Source: Nocardioidaceae bacterium
Lineage (GTDB): Bacteria > Actinomycetota > Actinomycetes > Propionibacteriales > Nocardioidaceae
NCBI GenBank assembly: GCA_030655315.1
Contig: JAURVT010000017.1
Coordinates: 1-64,000, forward strand
DNA: 64,000 bases
Direction: 5' to 3'
Below are positions 17,125-25,229 of this stretch, one piece after another. Below the pieces are notes generated by a model. That model made no database searches. It was not told the origin of the DNA and saw only the letters and a program-made list of their open reading frames with translations. The position numbers were made by a program, and so were the translations under genes. Position 1 is the first letter of the stretch, and each line of letters starts with the position of its first letter.

Positions 17125-17482
17125 CCTGCCGGCTCCGAGGCGTCGGCACGTCGGGACGTGGCGGGAGCCGAGCGGCTCGCGCACCGCACCACGGCTCCCG
17201 CGCCGCTCGTCGTGCGACGTCGACGGCTCCGTGTTCGAGTGAGGGAGCGGTCGATCGTGCCGGCCACGTGGCCGACGCCGTTGAGACCCTGGACCCGTCC
17301 ACCCCCATCGATCCGCCCTCCCGCACCGCGAGAGGCGCCGGTGCGACGACGAGACGCTCGGCCGTCTCGACGTCACCTGACCGGCTTCGGCCCACTGGCT
17401 CGACGTCCCAGTCAGCAGCTCGGACAGCGGTCGAGGGGGACGCGACGCGGTCGCGACCGCCCCATCCATCGAAGGAGCCACC
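17125..17482. other. Intergenic stretch without a convincing gene
   Basis: 358 bp between the GNAT and dehydrogenase genes. Frames here are open only through base bias and show no domain or start signal. The only element I can name is the GAAGGAG ribosome-binding site directly before the next ATG. No strong hairpin or repeat seen. Confidence 0.5.
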
Positions 17483-18661
17483 ATGCGAGCAGTGACCTGG
17501 CAGGGCGCACGAGACGTGCGCGTCGAGACCGTGCCCGACCCCGAGATCGTCGAGCCCACCGACGCCATCATCAAGATCACCTCGACCGGGCTGTGCGGCT
17601 CCGACCTGCACCTGTACGAGACCCTGGCCCCGTTCATGGGGGCGGGCAACATCCTCGGGCACGAGCCCATGGGCATCGTCGAGGAGGTGGGTCCGTCCGT
17701 GACCGACCTGACGGCGGGAGACCGCGTCGTGATCCCCTTCCAGATCGCCTGCGGATCGTGCTGGATGTGTGAGCGCGGGCTGCCCACCCAGTGCGAGACC
17801 ACCCAGGTGCACGACCACGGCACGGGCGCGGCGCTGTTCGGCTTCAGCAAGCTCTACGGCGAGGTCCCCGGCGGCCAGGCCGAGTACCTGCGGGTGCCCC
17901 AGGCTCAGTTCGGCCCGATCCGCGTGCCGCACGGTCCCCCGGACGACCGCTTCGTCTACCTGTCCGACGTGCTGCCCACCGCCTGGCAGGCCGTGGAGTA
18001 CGCCGACACGCCCGACGGCGGCACCCTCGCGGTCATCGGTCTCGGTCCGATCGGCGACATGGCCGTCCGGATCGCCGCGCACCGGGGCATCCGCGTCATC
18101 GGCGTCGACCTGGTCCCCGAGCGGCTCGCCCGTGCACGGTCCCGCGGGGCCGAGGTCGTCGACCTGCGCGACGTCGACAGCGTCGGCGACGCCGTCCGCG
18201 AGCTCACCGCGGGACGGGGCGCGGACGCCGTCATCGACGCGGTCGGGATGGAGGCCCACGGGTCGGCCGTGTCCTCGGCCGTCCAGAAGGTCGTCGGCAC
18301 GCTGCCCCAGGCGCTGTCCGCGCCCCTCATGAAGTCCGCCGGCGTGGACCGGATGGCCGGTCTGTACTCGGCGATCGACGCCGTCCGACGCGGGGGCACC
18401 GTGTCGATCATCGGCGTCTACGGCGGCGCCGCGGACCCGATGCCGATGGTGACGATGTTCGACAAGCAGCTCCAGCTGCGGATGGGCCAGGCCAACGTCA
18501 AGCGCTGGGCGGACGACATCCTGCCGCTGCTGACCGACGGCGACCCCCTGGGCGTCGACGACTTCGCCACCCACCGGATGCCGCTCGAGAGCGCACCCCA
18601 GGCCTACGAGCAGTTCCAGAAGAAGCAGGACGGGACGGTGAAGGTCGTCTTCACCCCCTGA
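17483..18661 (+). CDS. Zinc-dependent alcohol dehydrogenase, formaldehyde-dehydrogenase-like
   Basis: 392 aa. Catalytic-zinc segments are TGLCGSDLHLY and LGHEPMGIVEEVG; the structural-zinc loop is CGSCWMCERGLPTQC; the Rossmann motif is VIGLGPIGDMAVRIA. Length and the insert before the last third (KVVGTLPQALSAPLMKSAG) match the glutathione-independent formaldehyde dehydrogenase-like branch rather than the 340-350-aa classical ADHs. Probably oxidises a small aldehyde hydrate or alcohol with NAD. ATG with AAGGAG 6 nt before it. Stands alone; the next gene in the same direction is 86 nt on. Confidence 0.84.
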   Translation: MRAVTWQGARDVRVETVPDPEIVEPTDAIIKITSTGLCGSDLHLYETLAPFMGAGNILGHEPMGIVEEVGPSVTDLTAGDRVVIPFQIACGSCWMCERGLPTQCETTQVHDHGTGAALFGFSKLYGEVPGGQAEYLRVPQAQFGPIRVPHGPPDDRFVYLSDVLPTAWQAVEYADTPDGGTLAVIGLGPIGDMAVRIAAHRGIRVIGVDLVPERLARARSRGAEVVDLRDVDSVGDAVRELTAGRGADAVIDAVGMEAHGSAVSSAVQKVVGTLPQALSAPLMKSAGVDRMAGLYSAIDAVRRGGTVSIIGVYGGAADPMPMVTMFDKQLQLRMGQANVKRWADDILPLLTDGDPLGVDDFATHRMPLESAPQAYEQFQKKQDGTVKVVFTP

Positions 18662-18747
18662 TCGTCGGAGTCGCGGACGAGGACCTGGGGCCGCGGTGAC
18701 GGCGCGAGCCATCGGCGTCCTGGTCCACGCGCACACAGACTGGGCCC

Positions 18748-19737
18748 ATGACGACGGCGATGGTGACCGGTGCGAGCGGCTACGTGGGGTCCCGGCTCGT
18801 GGGCGCCCTGCACCACCGCGGCCACCGGGTGATCGCCACCGGACGCAGCACGGACAGCCTCGCCGACCTCGACTGGCCCGACGAGGTCGAGCGGGCCGCG
18901 CTCGACGTGTCCGACGCGCGGTCGTGCCGGGACGCGCTCGAGCGGGCGGGCCACGTCGACGTCCTCTACTACCTGGTCCACGTCGTCGGCGCGGACGACT
19001 TCGCCGCCAAGGACCTGGAGTCGGCCCGCACGCTGGCCGGCGCGGCGGCCGACGCGGGCGTCTCGCGCATCGTCTACCTCGGCGGGCTGGTGCCCGAGGG
19101 CGAGGAGCTGTCCGAGCACCTGCGCAGTCGCGCCGCCGTCGGCGAGGAGCTGGGCGCGCACGGAGTCGACCTGGTGTGGCTGCGCGCCGCCATCATCCTC
19201 GGCGCGGGATCGGCGTCGTACGAGTTCATCCGCCAGCTGGTCGGCCGGCTGCGACCGGTCGTCCCGCTCCCCCGCTGGATGGACGCACCGGTCGAGCCGA
19301 TCGCCGTCGACGACGTCCTCGACTACCTCTGTCTGTCGGCCTCCGGCGACGTCCCGCCCGGGGCCTACGACGTCGCCGGTCCCGACCAGCTGTCCTACGC
19401 CGACCTGGTGCGCACCGTCGCGCGGGTGGCAGGACTGAGGCGACGGTTCCTCCACGTCCGCGGCATCACCCCGGGGATGGCCGCGCCGGTCGTGGCACGA
19501 CTGACCCGGGTGCCCACCGCGATGGTCGACGACCTCGTGCACAGCCTGGTCAACGACATGGTGGCCGGCGACGAGGCCATCGCGGACCTGCGCCCGTCCG
19601 GATCGCCGCCCCTCACACCGGTCGTCGACGCCCTGACGCGGTCGGAGCACACCGGTTCACCGCTCGGGGTCTACCGCACCGAGGACCCCCTGCGGCGCCA
19701 CCGCGACGACGCGGCCTGGGCCGGTCACCGGCCCTGA
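18748..19737 (+). CDS. NAD(P)-binding atypical SDR (NmrA/YbjT-like)
   Basis: 329 aa. The N-terminus MVTGASGYVGSRLVGALHHR gives a GxxGxxG Rossmann motif, followed by LDVSDARSC and YYLVHVVGADDF. No complete Ser-Tyr-Lys catalytic set is evident, so it belongs with atypical SDRs that act on isoprenoid, quinone or complex-I-like substrates or only sense NAD(P). The C-terminal third (ITPGMAAPVVARLTRVPTAMVDDLVHSLVNDM) resembles sugar-epimerase-like family members that also act on lipids. No clear partner; it converges on a gene remnant. Confidence 0.72.
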   Translation: MTTAMVTGASGYVGSRLVGALHHRGHRVIATGRSTDSLADLDWPDEVERAALDVSDARSCRDALERAGHVDVLYYLVHVVGADDFAAKDLESARTLAGAAADAGVSRIVYLGGLVPEGEELSEHLRSRAAVGEELGAHGVDLVWLRAAIILGAGSASYEFIRQLVGRLRPVVPLPRWMDAPVEPIAVDDVLDYLCLSASGDVPPGAYDVAGPDQLSYADLVRTVARVAGLRRRFLHVRGITPGMAAPVVARLTRVPTAMVDDLVHSLVNDMVAGDEAIADLRPSGSPPLTPVVDALTRSEHTGSPLGVYRTEDPLRRHRDDAAWAGHRP

Positions 19738-19758
19738 CGTCGGCGGCACGACCACGGG

Positions 19759-19775
19759 CGAGGCTCCCAGCCTCG
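19759..19775. terminator. Short hairpin after the NAD(P)-binding protein gene
   Basis: CGAGGCT-CCC-AGCCTCG, a perfect 7-bp stem with a 3-nt loop in the 50-nt gap between converging features. No U-tract. Confidence 0.45.
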
Positions 19776-19787
19776 ACCGTTACGCCG

Positions 19788-20543
19788 CTACGGAGTCACC
19801 GGCCGCCGGTCCTGGGCCGTGGACCCGGTCAGCCGGCGACGGAAGGTCGCGTCGCCCTCGACGAGGATCTCCAGGTCGTACCAGCCGCGGTCGGTGCGCC
19901 ATCCGTGGGCCAGCGTGGCTCCTGCGCGCAGGCGCACCCGTCGGGACTGCCTGCCGTGGTCCAGCGCGCGGAGCCGCACCACCAGCGGAGTGCGCCCGCG
20001 GTTGGTCAGGCGGACGTCGAGCTGGCCGCTGCGGGTGCCGCGGGTGCCGACCTCCAGCCCCGAGCCGCTGCCGCCCACCCGCCCCTCCAGCTCGTGCCAG
20101 AACCGGTTGGGTCCCTGCACCACGAGGCCGTACCGGTCACCGGGGACGGGGAGGGTCAGCAGCTCGCGACGCTCGACGTCCAGGTGCTGGGGACGGGTCA
20201 GCTCGCCGCGGTGGGGGTACACGACGAGGTGGGCCGCGGACCGGCCGGCGTTGGTGAGGTCGAGGCGGACCTGCGGGCCGTCGACCCGGGTGGTCACGTC
20301 GGGGCGGTACGGCAGCGGTCGGGCCAGCCGCCGGCCGGATCGCTGACGGGGCAGCCGCTGGTCGGTCGGCGGCTGCGGCGTCCACCGCTCGACCGGTGCG
20401 GGGACGGCGGCGGGCTGCTCGAGGACGGGCTGACGGACCGCCCTGTCGAAGTCGAACGTCGACGTCAGGTCGCCGCAGGCCGTGCGGCGCCAACGGGAGA
20501 TGTTGGGCTCGGACACCCCCGTCCACCGCTCGAGGAACCGCAG
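19788..20543 (-). pseudogene. 3' remnant of a phosphocholine-type phospholipase C
   Basis: The readable part begins LRFLERWTGVSEPNISRW and continues RRTACGDLTSTFDF, the conserved end of the catalytic domain of bacterial phospholipase C. It is followed by the C-terminal beta-sandwich repeats (DGPQVRLDLTNAGRSAAHLV, LDVRLTNRGRTPLVVRLRAL). The whole N-terminal catalytic portion, roughly 400-450 residues, is missing. Immediately upstream, in another frame, is the start of an unrelated hydrolase. An internal GTG/ATG near 20516 could still initiate, but an active enzyme is not possible. Confidence 0.75.
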
Positions 20544-20548
20544 GCAGG

Positions 20549-20850
20549 GTCCGGGCCATCGCGATGTTCGAGCGCTCGCTCGCCAGGTGGTCCCCGAGCA
20601 CCATCCCGCCGCCGTGGATCGACAGGAACGCCGGCGCCGTCCGGTCCCGGAGGGACCGGGGCCGGTACGACCTCACCGTGACCGGCGGGGCACCGTCCAC
20701 GCCGGGGACGGCGAGGTCCTCGACGACGAGGTCGGCCGGAGCCGGCGTCAGCCTGGTGGCCCTCCTGCGCGTCAGGGCGGTCAGACGCGGTCCGACGGAC
20801 AGCCGGGGGATGAACCGACCGACCCGCAGGTCGGGGTGGAAGGCGTTCAC
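20549..20850 (-). pseudogene. 5' remnant of an alpha/beta hydrolase (lipase/esterase, HSL-like)
   Basis: From a GTG at 20850 with GAGGAG 6 nt upstream, the frame reads VNAFHPDLRVGRFIPRLSVG and about 80 more residues including AFLSIHGGGMVLGD, the HGGG oxyanion-hole motif of hormone-sensitive-lipase-type esterases, then SNIAMARTL. There the similarity stops, before the GDSAGG nucleophile, and the phospholipase remnant begins one frame over. The break falls in a CAGG CAGG tandem (20541-20549). It looks like a deletion that joined two genes. Confidence 0.72.
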
Positions 20851-20917
20851 GGTGGTCTCCTCGGGTGAGCGATACGTCTGCACCTGACCGACCCATCGTC
20901 GCCCATGCGGACGCTGA

Positions 20918-21256
20918 GGGCCCCGAGCCTCAGCCGGTGACCTCGTCGACGCCGAGGGCGAAGTCCCCGTGACCGGCGACCCTTCATCTCCGCGGCCTCA
21001 GGAGCTGCACGACCCGCTGCACCCCGCGTCCACCTACGTGCGGGAGGACAAGACCGCCATCGCCGCACGACTCACCGAGACCGCCCGCGAGGCCGGCGCG
21101 ACCGAACCCGAGCAGCTCGGCGAGCAGCTGGCGCTCCTCATCGACGGCGCCTCGACCCGCACCCGGGTCATCGACAGCAAGTCCTTCCCGACCGCTGCCG
21201 CGATCGCCGCCGTCCTCATCGACCGCACCATTCCCGAGCCGACCGACGCCGCCTGA
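20918..21256 (+). pseudogene. C-terminal remnant of a TetR-family regulator
   Basis: The frame is open from 20918; the first start is GTG at 20969, giving 95 aa. HPASTYVREDKTAIAARLTE, TEPEQLGEQLALLIDGA and AAAIAAVLIDRTI match the ligand-binding end of TetR proteins. The DNA-binding HTH (normally the first 50 residues) is absent and I cannot find it upstream, where the hydrolase remnant diverges. It probably lost its N-terminus in the same rearrangement. A short functional protein is possible but unlikely. Confidence 0.6.
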
Positions 21257-21424
21257 CCGAAGGCGGCTCGGTCGGCGTCCGGTCGACGACGAGCCCGCCC
21301 CGCGAGAGCAGCTCGCGCCCCGGTCCGTGAACGACCAGCCGGACCGCTCGACCGCGACGCGACCCCGCGCCTGCGTCCGCCCAGGGGGCGCGGAGACCGC
21401 CGCGCGGACGGACACCACGACCCT

Positions 21425-21454
21425 TTGACTTCGAGCACTCGAAGTTTCTAGCGT
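21425..21454 (+). promoter_or_regulatory. MerR-type promoter and operator
   Basis: TTGACT (21425-21430) and TAGCGT (21449-21454) are 18 nt apart, with the dyad ACTTCGAG-CA-CTCGAAGT (21428-21445) filling the spacer. Placement of the dyad between -35 and -10 is the hallmark of MerR-regulated promoters. The -10 ends 7 nt before the GTG of the merR gene, so the transcript is likely leaderless and the regulator autoregulated together with the genes downstream. Confidence 0.7.
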
Positions 21455-21461
21455 GGTCGTC

Positions 21462-21920
21462 GTGAGCACACGGACCCGGCAGGCGTACACGATCCGGCAG
21501 GCCGCGGCGCTGACCGGGCTGCCCGCGAGCACGCTGCGGTACTACGAGTCGATCGGCGTCACCTCCCCGGTGAGCCGGGGCGAGAGCAGCGGTCACCGTG
21601 TCTACGACGACGAGGACGTCGACGAGCTGATGTGGGTGGCCTGCCTGGCCGCGACCGGCATGTCGGTGAGCGACATGCGGCGGTACGTCGCGAACGGGCG
21701 ACTGGGTCCGTCGGCCGCCCGCGAGCAGGTCGGGCTGTTGGCCGAGCGGCAGCGGCTGCTGGCGCTGGAGGCCGAGCAGGTGGCCCTGCGCCAGCGGTAC
21801 GTCGCCCTGAAGATCGACTACTGGAACGCCGTCGACGCCGGTGACGCCACGCGTGCCGAGCTGCTGTCGGGCGAGGCACGCCGTCTCGCCGACGAGCTCA
21901 AGCAGATCCCCAGACAGTGA
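21462..21920 (+). CDS. MerR-family regulator
   Basis: 152 aa. Winged-helix HTH at the N-terminus (YTIRQAAALTGLPASTLRYY, SGHRVYDDEDVDELMWVACL) followed by a long coiled-coil dimerisation helix (LLAERQRLLALEAEQVALRQ) without metal-binding cysteines. The type commonly senses aldehydes or oxidative stress and activates an adjacent dehydrogenase. The GTG at 21462 is chosen because it sits 7 nt after the -10 box; an in-frame GTG at 21453 overlaps that box. Likely operon with the cupin (22-nt gap) and the ADH. Confidence 0.86.
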   Translation: MSTRTRQAYTIRQAAALTGLPASTLRYYESIGVTSPVSRGESSGHRVYDDEDVDELMWVACLAATGMSVSDMRRYVANGRLGPSAAREQVGLLAERQRLLALEAEQVALRQRYVALKIDYWNAVDAGDATRAELLSGEARRLADELKQIPRQ

Positions 21921-21942
21921 GCGCCAACCCGAGGAGAACGAG

Positions 21943-22347
21943 ATGAAGTACACCCCCGCCGGCGGCCGGACCGGCGCCGGACCGGCCGACTGGTTCACCG
22001 GGTCGGTCCACATCGACGGCATCCGCGACGCCGACGACCAGTCCGCCGTCGCCTGCGCCCACGTCCGCTTCACCCCCGGCGCCAGGACCGCCTGGCACAC
22101 CCACCCCCGCGGCCAGACCCTCTACGTCACCGACGGCATCGGCTGGGTGGCCCGCCGCGGCGGCGACGTCCAGGAGATCCGCCCCGGCGACGTCGTCTAC
22201 ATCGAGCCCGGCGAGGAGCACTGGCACGGCGCCACCGCCGACCGCTTCATGGCGCACGTCGCGATCCAGGAGGCCGACGCCGACGGCCAGGTCGTGACCT
22301 GGCTCGACCACGTCACCGACGACGAGTACGCCCCCACCGACGCCTGA
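21943..22347 (+). CDS. Small cupin-domain protein
   Basis: 134 aa, a single cupin_2 barrel: motif 1 is GARTAWHTHPRGQTLYVTDG (His, His, Gln) and motif 2 is IRPGDVVYIEPGEEHWHGAT. Metal-binding His/Glu residues are intact. Proteins of this size are frequent beside MerR and ADH genes and resemble carboxymuconolactone-decarboxylase-associated cupins. Whether it is an enzyme or a binding protein is open. ATG with GAGGAG 6 nt before it. Confidence 0.84.
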   Translation: MKYTPAGGRTGAGPADWFTGSVHIDGIRDADDQSAVACAHVRFTPGARTAWHTHPRGQTLYVTDGIGWVARRGGDVQEIRPGDVVYIEPGEEHWHGATADRFMAHVAIQEADADGQVVTWLDHVTDDEYAPTDA

Positions 22348-22372
22348 GGCCCCGCTCACCGCACCGCCCCTG

Positions 22373-22413
22373 GCACCCCGAACACCCCAGACACCCCAGA
22401 CACCCCAGACACC
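22373..22413. repeat. 9-bp tandem repeat
   Basis: About 3.5 exact copies of ACACCCCAG from 22382, preceded by one variant unit (GCACCCCGA). It lies between the cupin and ADH genes, ending 17 nt before the ADH start. Such arrays slip easily and would alter the spacing in the operon leader but not the RBS (AAGGA at about 22419). Confidence 0.75.
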
Positions 22414-22430
22414 GACGAAGGAACACCTGC

Positions 22431-23465
22431 ATGCGCGCCACCCTGATGTACCGCTCCGGCGACGTCCGCGTCGAGGAGGTCCCCGACCCCACCATCCAGG
22501 AGCCCACCGACGCGATCCTCCGCGTGACCCACGCCTGCGTGTGCGGCTCGGACCTGCACCCGTACCACGACCTCGAGGAGACCCCCGGCGGCCGTCGCAT
22601 GGGTCACGAGGCCATCGGGGTCGTGGAGCAGGTCGGCGACGACGTGACCACGCTGAAGGTCGGCGACACGGTGATCGTGCCGTTCTCCTGGTCGGACAAC
22701 ACCTGCGCGTTCTGCCGGGACGGGATCACCACCTCGTGCGTCCACGGCGGGTTCTTCGACGGCGCGCCGTCGGCGACGCAGGCCGAGAAGCTGCGCGTGC
22801 CCCAGGCCGACGGGACCGCCGTCGTCGTGCCCGAGGGCACCGACGAGTCGTTCATGCCGTCGCTGCTGACGCTGTCCGACGTCTACCTCACCGGCTACCA
22901 CGCCGCGTCGCAGGGCGGGGTGGAGGCCGGCCAGACGGTGGCCGTGATCGGCGACGGCGCCGTGGGCCTGTCCGCCGTGCTCGCGGCCGCCCAGATGGGG
23001 GCCGGGACGATCATCCTGATGGGCCGCCACGAGTCCCGTACCGACCTCGGCCGGCAGTTCGGCGCCACGCACGTGGTCGCCGCGCGCGGCGAGGAGGGCA
23101 TCGCCGAGGTCATGGAGATCACCGGCGGCGAGGGCGCCCACGTCGTCCTCGAGGCGGTCGGCCACATGCCCGCCTACGAGCAGGCCTACGGCATCGTCCG
23201 CCCCGGCGGCGTCATCTCCCGGGTCGGCGTGCCCCAGTACGAGGACGCCGCGGTCGGCTTCGCGTCGCTGTTCGGCAAGAACGCGACCCTCACCGGGGGC
23301 CCGGCCACCATCCGCGCCTACCTCGAGGCCGCCCTGCCCCAGGTGCTCGACGGCACCATCGACCCCGGCCGCGTGTTCGACCGCGAGCTCCCGCTCGACG
23401 ACATCGCCGAGGCGTACCGCCTGATGGACTCCCGCGAGGCCCTCAAGGTGCTCATCCGCCCCTGA
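22431..23465 (+). CDS. Zinc-dependent alcohol dehydrogenase
   Basis: 344 aa. Catalytic-zinc segments are ACVCGSDLHPY and GRRMGHEAIGVVEQVG. The loop FSWSDNTCAFCRDGITTSCV carries only three of the four structural-zinc cysteines in the usual places. The nucleotide motif is VIGDGAVGLSAVLAAAQMGA. It is close to the MerR-linked ADHs thought to detoxify aldehydes in actinobacteria; this is a context argument, not a demonstrated activity. Third gene of the MerR-cupin-ADH module. Confidence 0.83.
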   Translation: MRATLMYRSGDVRVEEVPDPTIQEPTDAILRVTHACVCGSDLHPYHDLEETPGGRRMGHEAIGVVEQVGDDVTTLKVGDTVIVPFSWSDNTCAFCRDGITTSCVHGGFFDGAPSATQAEKLRVPQADGTAVVVPEGTDESFMPSLLTLSDVYLTGYHAASQGGVEAGQTVAVIGDGAVGLSAVLAAAQMGAGTIILMGRHESRTDLGRQFGATHVVAARGEEGIAEVMEITGGEGAHVVLEAVGHMPAYEQAYGIVRPGGVISRVGVPQYEDAAVGFASLFGKNATLTGGPATIRAYLEAALPQVLDGTIDPGRVFDRELPLDDIAEAYRLMDSREALKVLIRP

Positions 23466-23506
23466 CCGCCGCGCCCCCGTCGCCGGAGAGCCGTAGGTTC
23501 GGTGTC

Positions 23507-23533
23507 GTGGGCGGCGACGGGGGTGAGGCGTGA
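23507..23533 (+). CDS. Putative leaderless 8-codon upstream ORF
   Basis: GTG at 23507 follows TAGGTT (23494-23499) by 7 nt, the geometry of a leaderless start. It reads eight codons (VGGDGGEA) and stops at TGA 23531-23533, which overlaps the GTG of the polymerase gene (GTGA). The tiny frame also contains the GGGGGTGAG ribosome-binding sequence. Translation of it would couple to the polymerase start. Inferred from sequence geometry only. Confidence 0.4.
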   Translation: MGGDGGEA

Positions 23534-25197
23534 GCCGGGTCGTGCTGTCGCGACGACCCGACGACCGCGTGTCGGTCGCCGACGAGCACGGTGACCTCGT
23601 CATCGCCCTGGCCGAGGTCCCGGCGTTCGTCGCGGCGCGCGAGGCCGACGCGCCGCGCTGGGTCTGGGACGACACCGCCCGCTGGTACCCGCCGCTGCTG
23701 GAGGCCGGGATGCGCGTACGGAGCTGCCACGACCTGCGGCTGGCCCGCCAGCTGCTCCGGCGCGCCCCGGCCGTCGACCAGGCCGCGCTCGAGGGCGAGG
23801 AGACGCCGGCCTGGGACCGTCTCCGACCGGGCGGGGCGTCCGAGCCGGCCCTGTTCCTGGCCGACGACTCCACCGAGCACCTGGACGCCGCGGCCGAGGA
23901 CGCCCGTCAGCTGGCGGCGGTGTCGGGCTCGACCGAGCCCGGACGGCTGGCGCTGCTGCTCGCCGCGGAGTCGTCCGGGGCCCTGGCCGCGGCCGAGATG
24001 ACCCACGCCGGGATGCCGTGGCGCAGCGAGGTGCACGAGCGGCTCCTCGCCGACCTGCTCGGCCCGCGTCCGCCCCGCGGCGCGCGCCCGGCGCGGCTGG
24101 AGGCGCTGGTCGGTCGGCTCCGCGCCGCCCTGGACGCCCCGGGCCTCAACCCCGACTCGCGTCCGCACCTGCTCGCGGCACTGCGACGGGTCGGGGTGGA
24201 CGTCGACGACCTCCGCGCCTCCACCCTGCAGGCCGTCCAGCACCCGGTGATCGAGCCGCTGCTGGCCTACAAGCAGCTCGCCCGGCTGGCCACCACCAAC
24301 GCCTGGGACTGGAGCGACCGGTGGGTCAGCCGCGGTCGGTTCCGACCGGTCTACCAACCGGCGGGCTCGTCGACCGGTCGCTGGTCGTCCAACGGCGGCG
24401 GCGCGCTGTCCTTCCCGGCCCAGATCCGACCCGCGGCGCTCGCCGACGACGGCTGGGTGCTGGTCGTGGCCGACGTCGCGCAGCTCGAGCCGCGGGTGCT
24501 CGCCGGCATGAGCCGCGACGACGCCCTGGCCCGGGCGGCACGCGGCTCCGACCTGTACGAGGCGATGGTCCGCGAGGGCGCGGTGGCCAGCCGCGGAGAC
24601 GCGAAGCTGGGTCTGCTGGGTGCGATGTACGGCGCGACCAACGGCGAGAGCGGGCGCCTGGTCGCGGGGCTGACCCGCCGCTACCCCCGGGCGTTCGGGC
24701 TGGTCGAGGACGCCGCCCGCGCCGGGGAGCGCGGCGAGCCGGTCCGCACCCTGCTGGGCCGTGGGTCGCCCAGCGTCGCGCGGGCGGCGGCCGACGACCC
24801 CGACATCCCCGGACCCGACCGGGAGGACCTGGCCCGCGACCGACGCGCGCACGGGCGGTTCACCCGCAACTTCGTGGTCCAGGGGACCGGGGCCGAGTGG
24901 GCGCTCTGCTGGATCGCCGACCTCCGCAACCGGCTCTGGACGCTCGCCACCGGCCCGCTGGTGGAGCGCCCGCACCTGGTCTTCTTCCTGCACGACGAGG
25001 TCGTCGTCCATGCACCGGCCCACCTCGCCGACGCCGTCGTCGCCCAGGTCACCGCGGCGGCCGACACCGCGGGGCGGCTGCTGTTCGGCGACCGGGCCGT
25101 CGACTTCCCGCTCACCACCGCGGTGGTGCAAAGCTACGCCGACGCGGGCAAGGCCGGCACCGATCCCGAGACCGTGCCGGCCACGTCGCCGGACTGA
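23530..25197 (+). CDS. Short family-A DNA polymerase with vestigial 3'-5' exonuclease domain
   Basis: 555 aa, about 60% of the length of DNA polymerase I and without the 5' nuclease. The N-terminal third is a degenerate exonuclease-like domain. The polymerase domain has STGRWSSNGG, motif A VVADVAQLEPRVLAG (DYSQIELR in Pol I), motif B AKLGLLGAMYGATNGESG and motif C FFLHDEVVVHAP with the catalytic HDE. Two catalytic acids (Asp of motif A, Asp of motif C) are kept. It is probably an auxiliary repair polymerase, as found in many actinobacteria. The start is set by GTGA overlap with an 8-codon ORF and GGGGGTGAG. Confidence 0.84.
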   Translation: MSRVVLSRRPDDRVSVADEHGDLVIALAEVPAFVAAREADAPRWVWDDTARWYPPLLEAGMRVRSCHDLRLARQLLRRAPAVDQAALEGEETPAWDRLRPGGASEPALFLADDSTEHLDAAAEDARQLAAVSGSTEPGRLALLLAAESSGALAAAEMTHAGMPWRSEVHERLLADLLGPRPPRGARPARLEALVGRLRAALDAPGLNPDSRPHLLAALRRVGVDVDDLRASTLQAVQHPVIEPLLAYKQLARLATTNAWDWSDRWVSRGRFRPVYQPAGSSTGRWSSNGGGALSFPAQIRPAALADDGWVLVVADVAQLEPRVLAGMSRDDALARAARGSDLYEAMVREGAVASRGDAKLGLLGAMYGATNGESGRLVAGLTRRYPRAFGLVEDAARAGERGEPVRTLLGRGSPSVARAAADDPDIPGPDREDLARDRRAHGRFTRNFVVQGTGAEWALCWIADLRNRLWTLATGPLVERPHLVFFLHDEVVVHAPAHLADAVVAQVTAAADTAGRLLFGDRAVDFPLTTAVVQSYADAGKAGTDPETVPATSPD

Positions 25198-25229
25198 CCC
25201 GACTCGCTCAAGGCTCCGAAGGCGCGGCC

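Noticed and set aside
18748..19737. NAD(P)-binding protein as a truncated UDP-sugar epimerase
   Set aside because: Full length for the atypical SDR group, with a proper start and a complete C-terminal part; no sign of truncation.
22373..22413. Tandem 9-bp units as a CRISPR fragment
   Set aside because: Units are contiguous with no spacers, far too short, and no cas genes are nearby.
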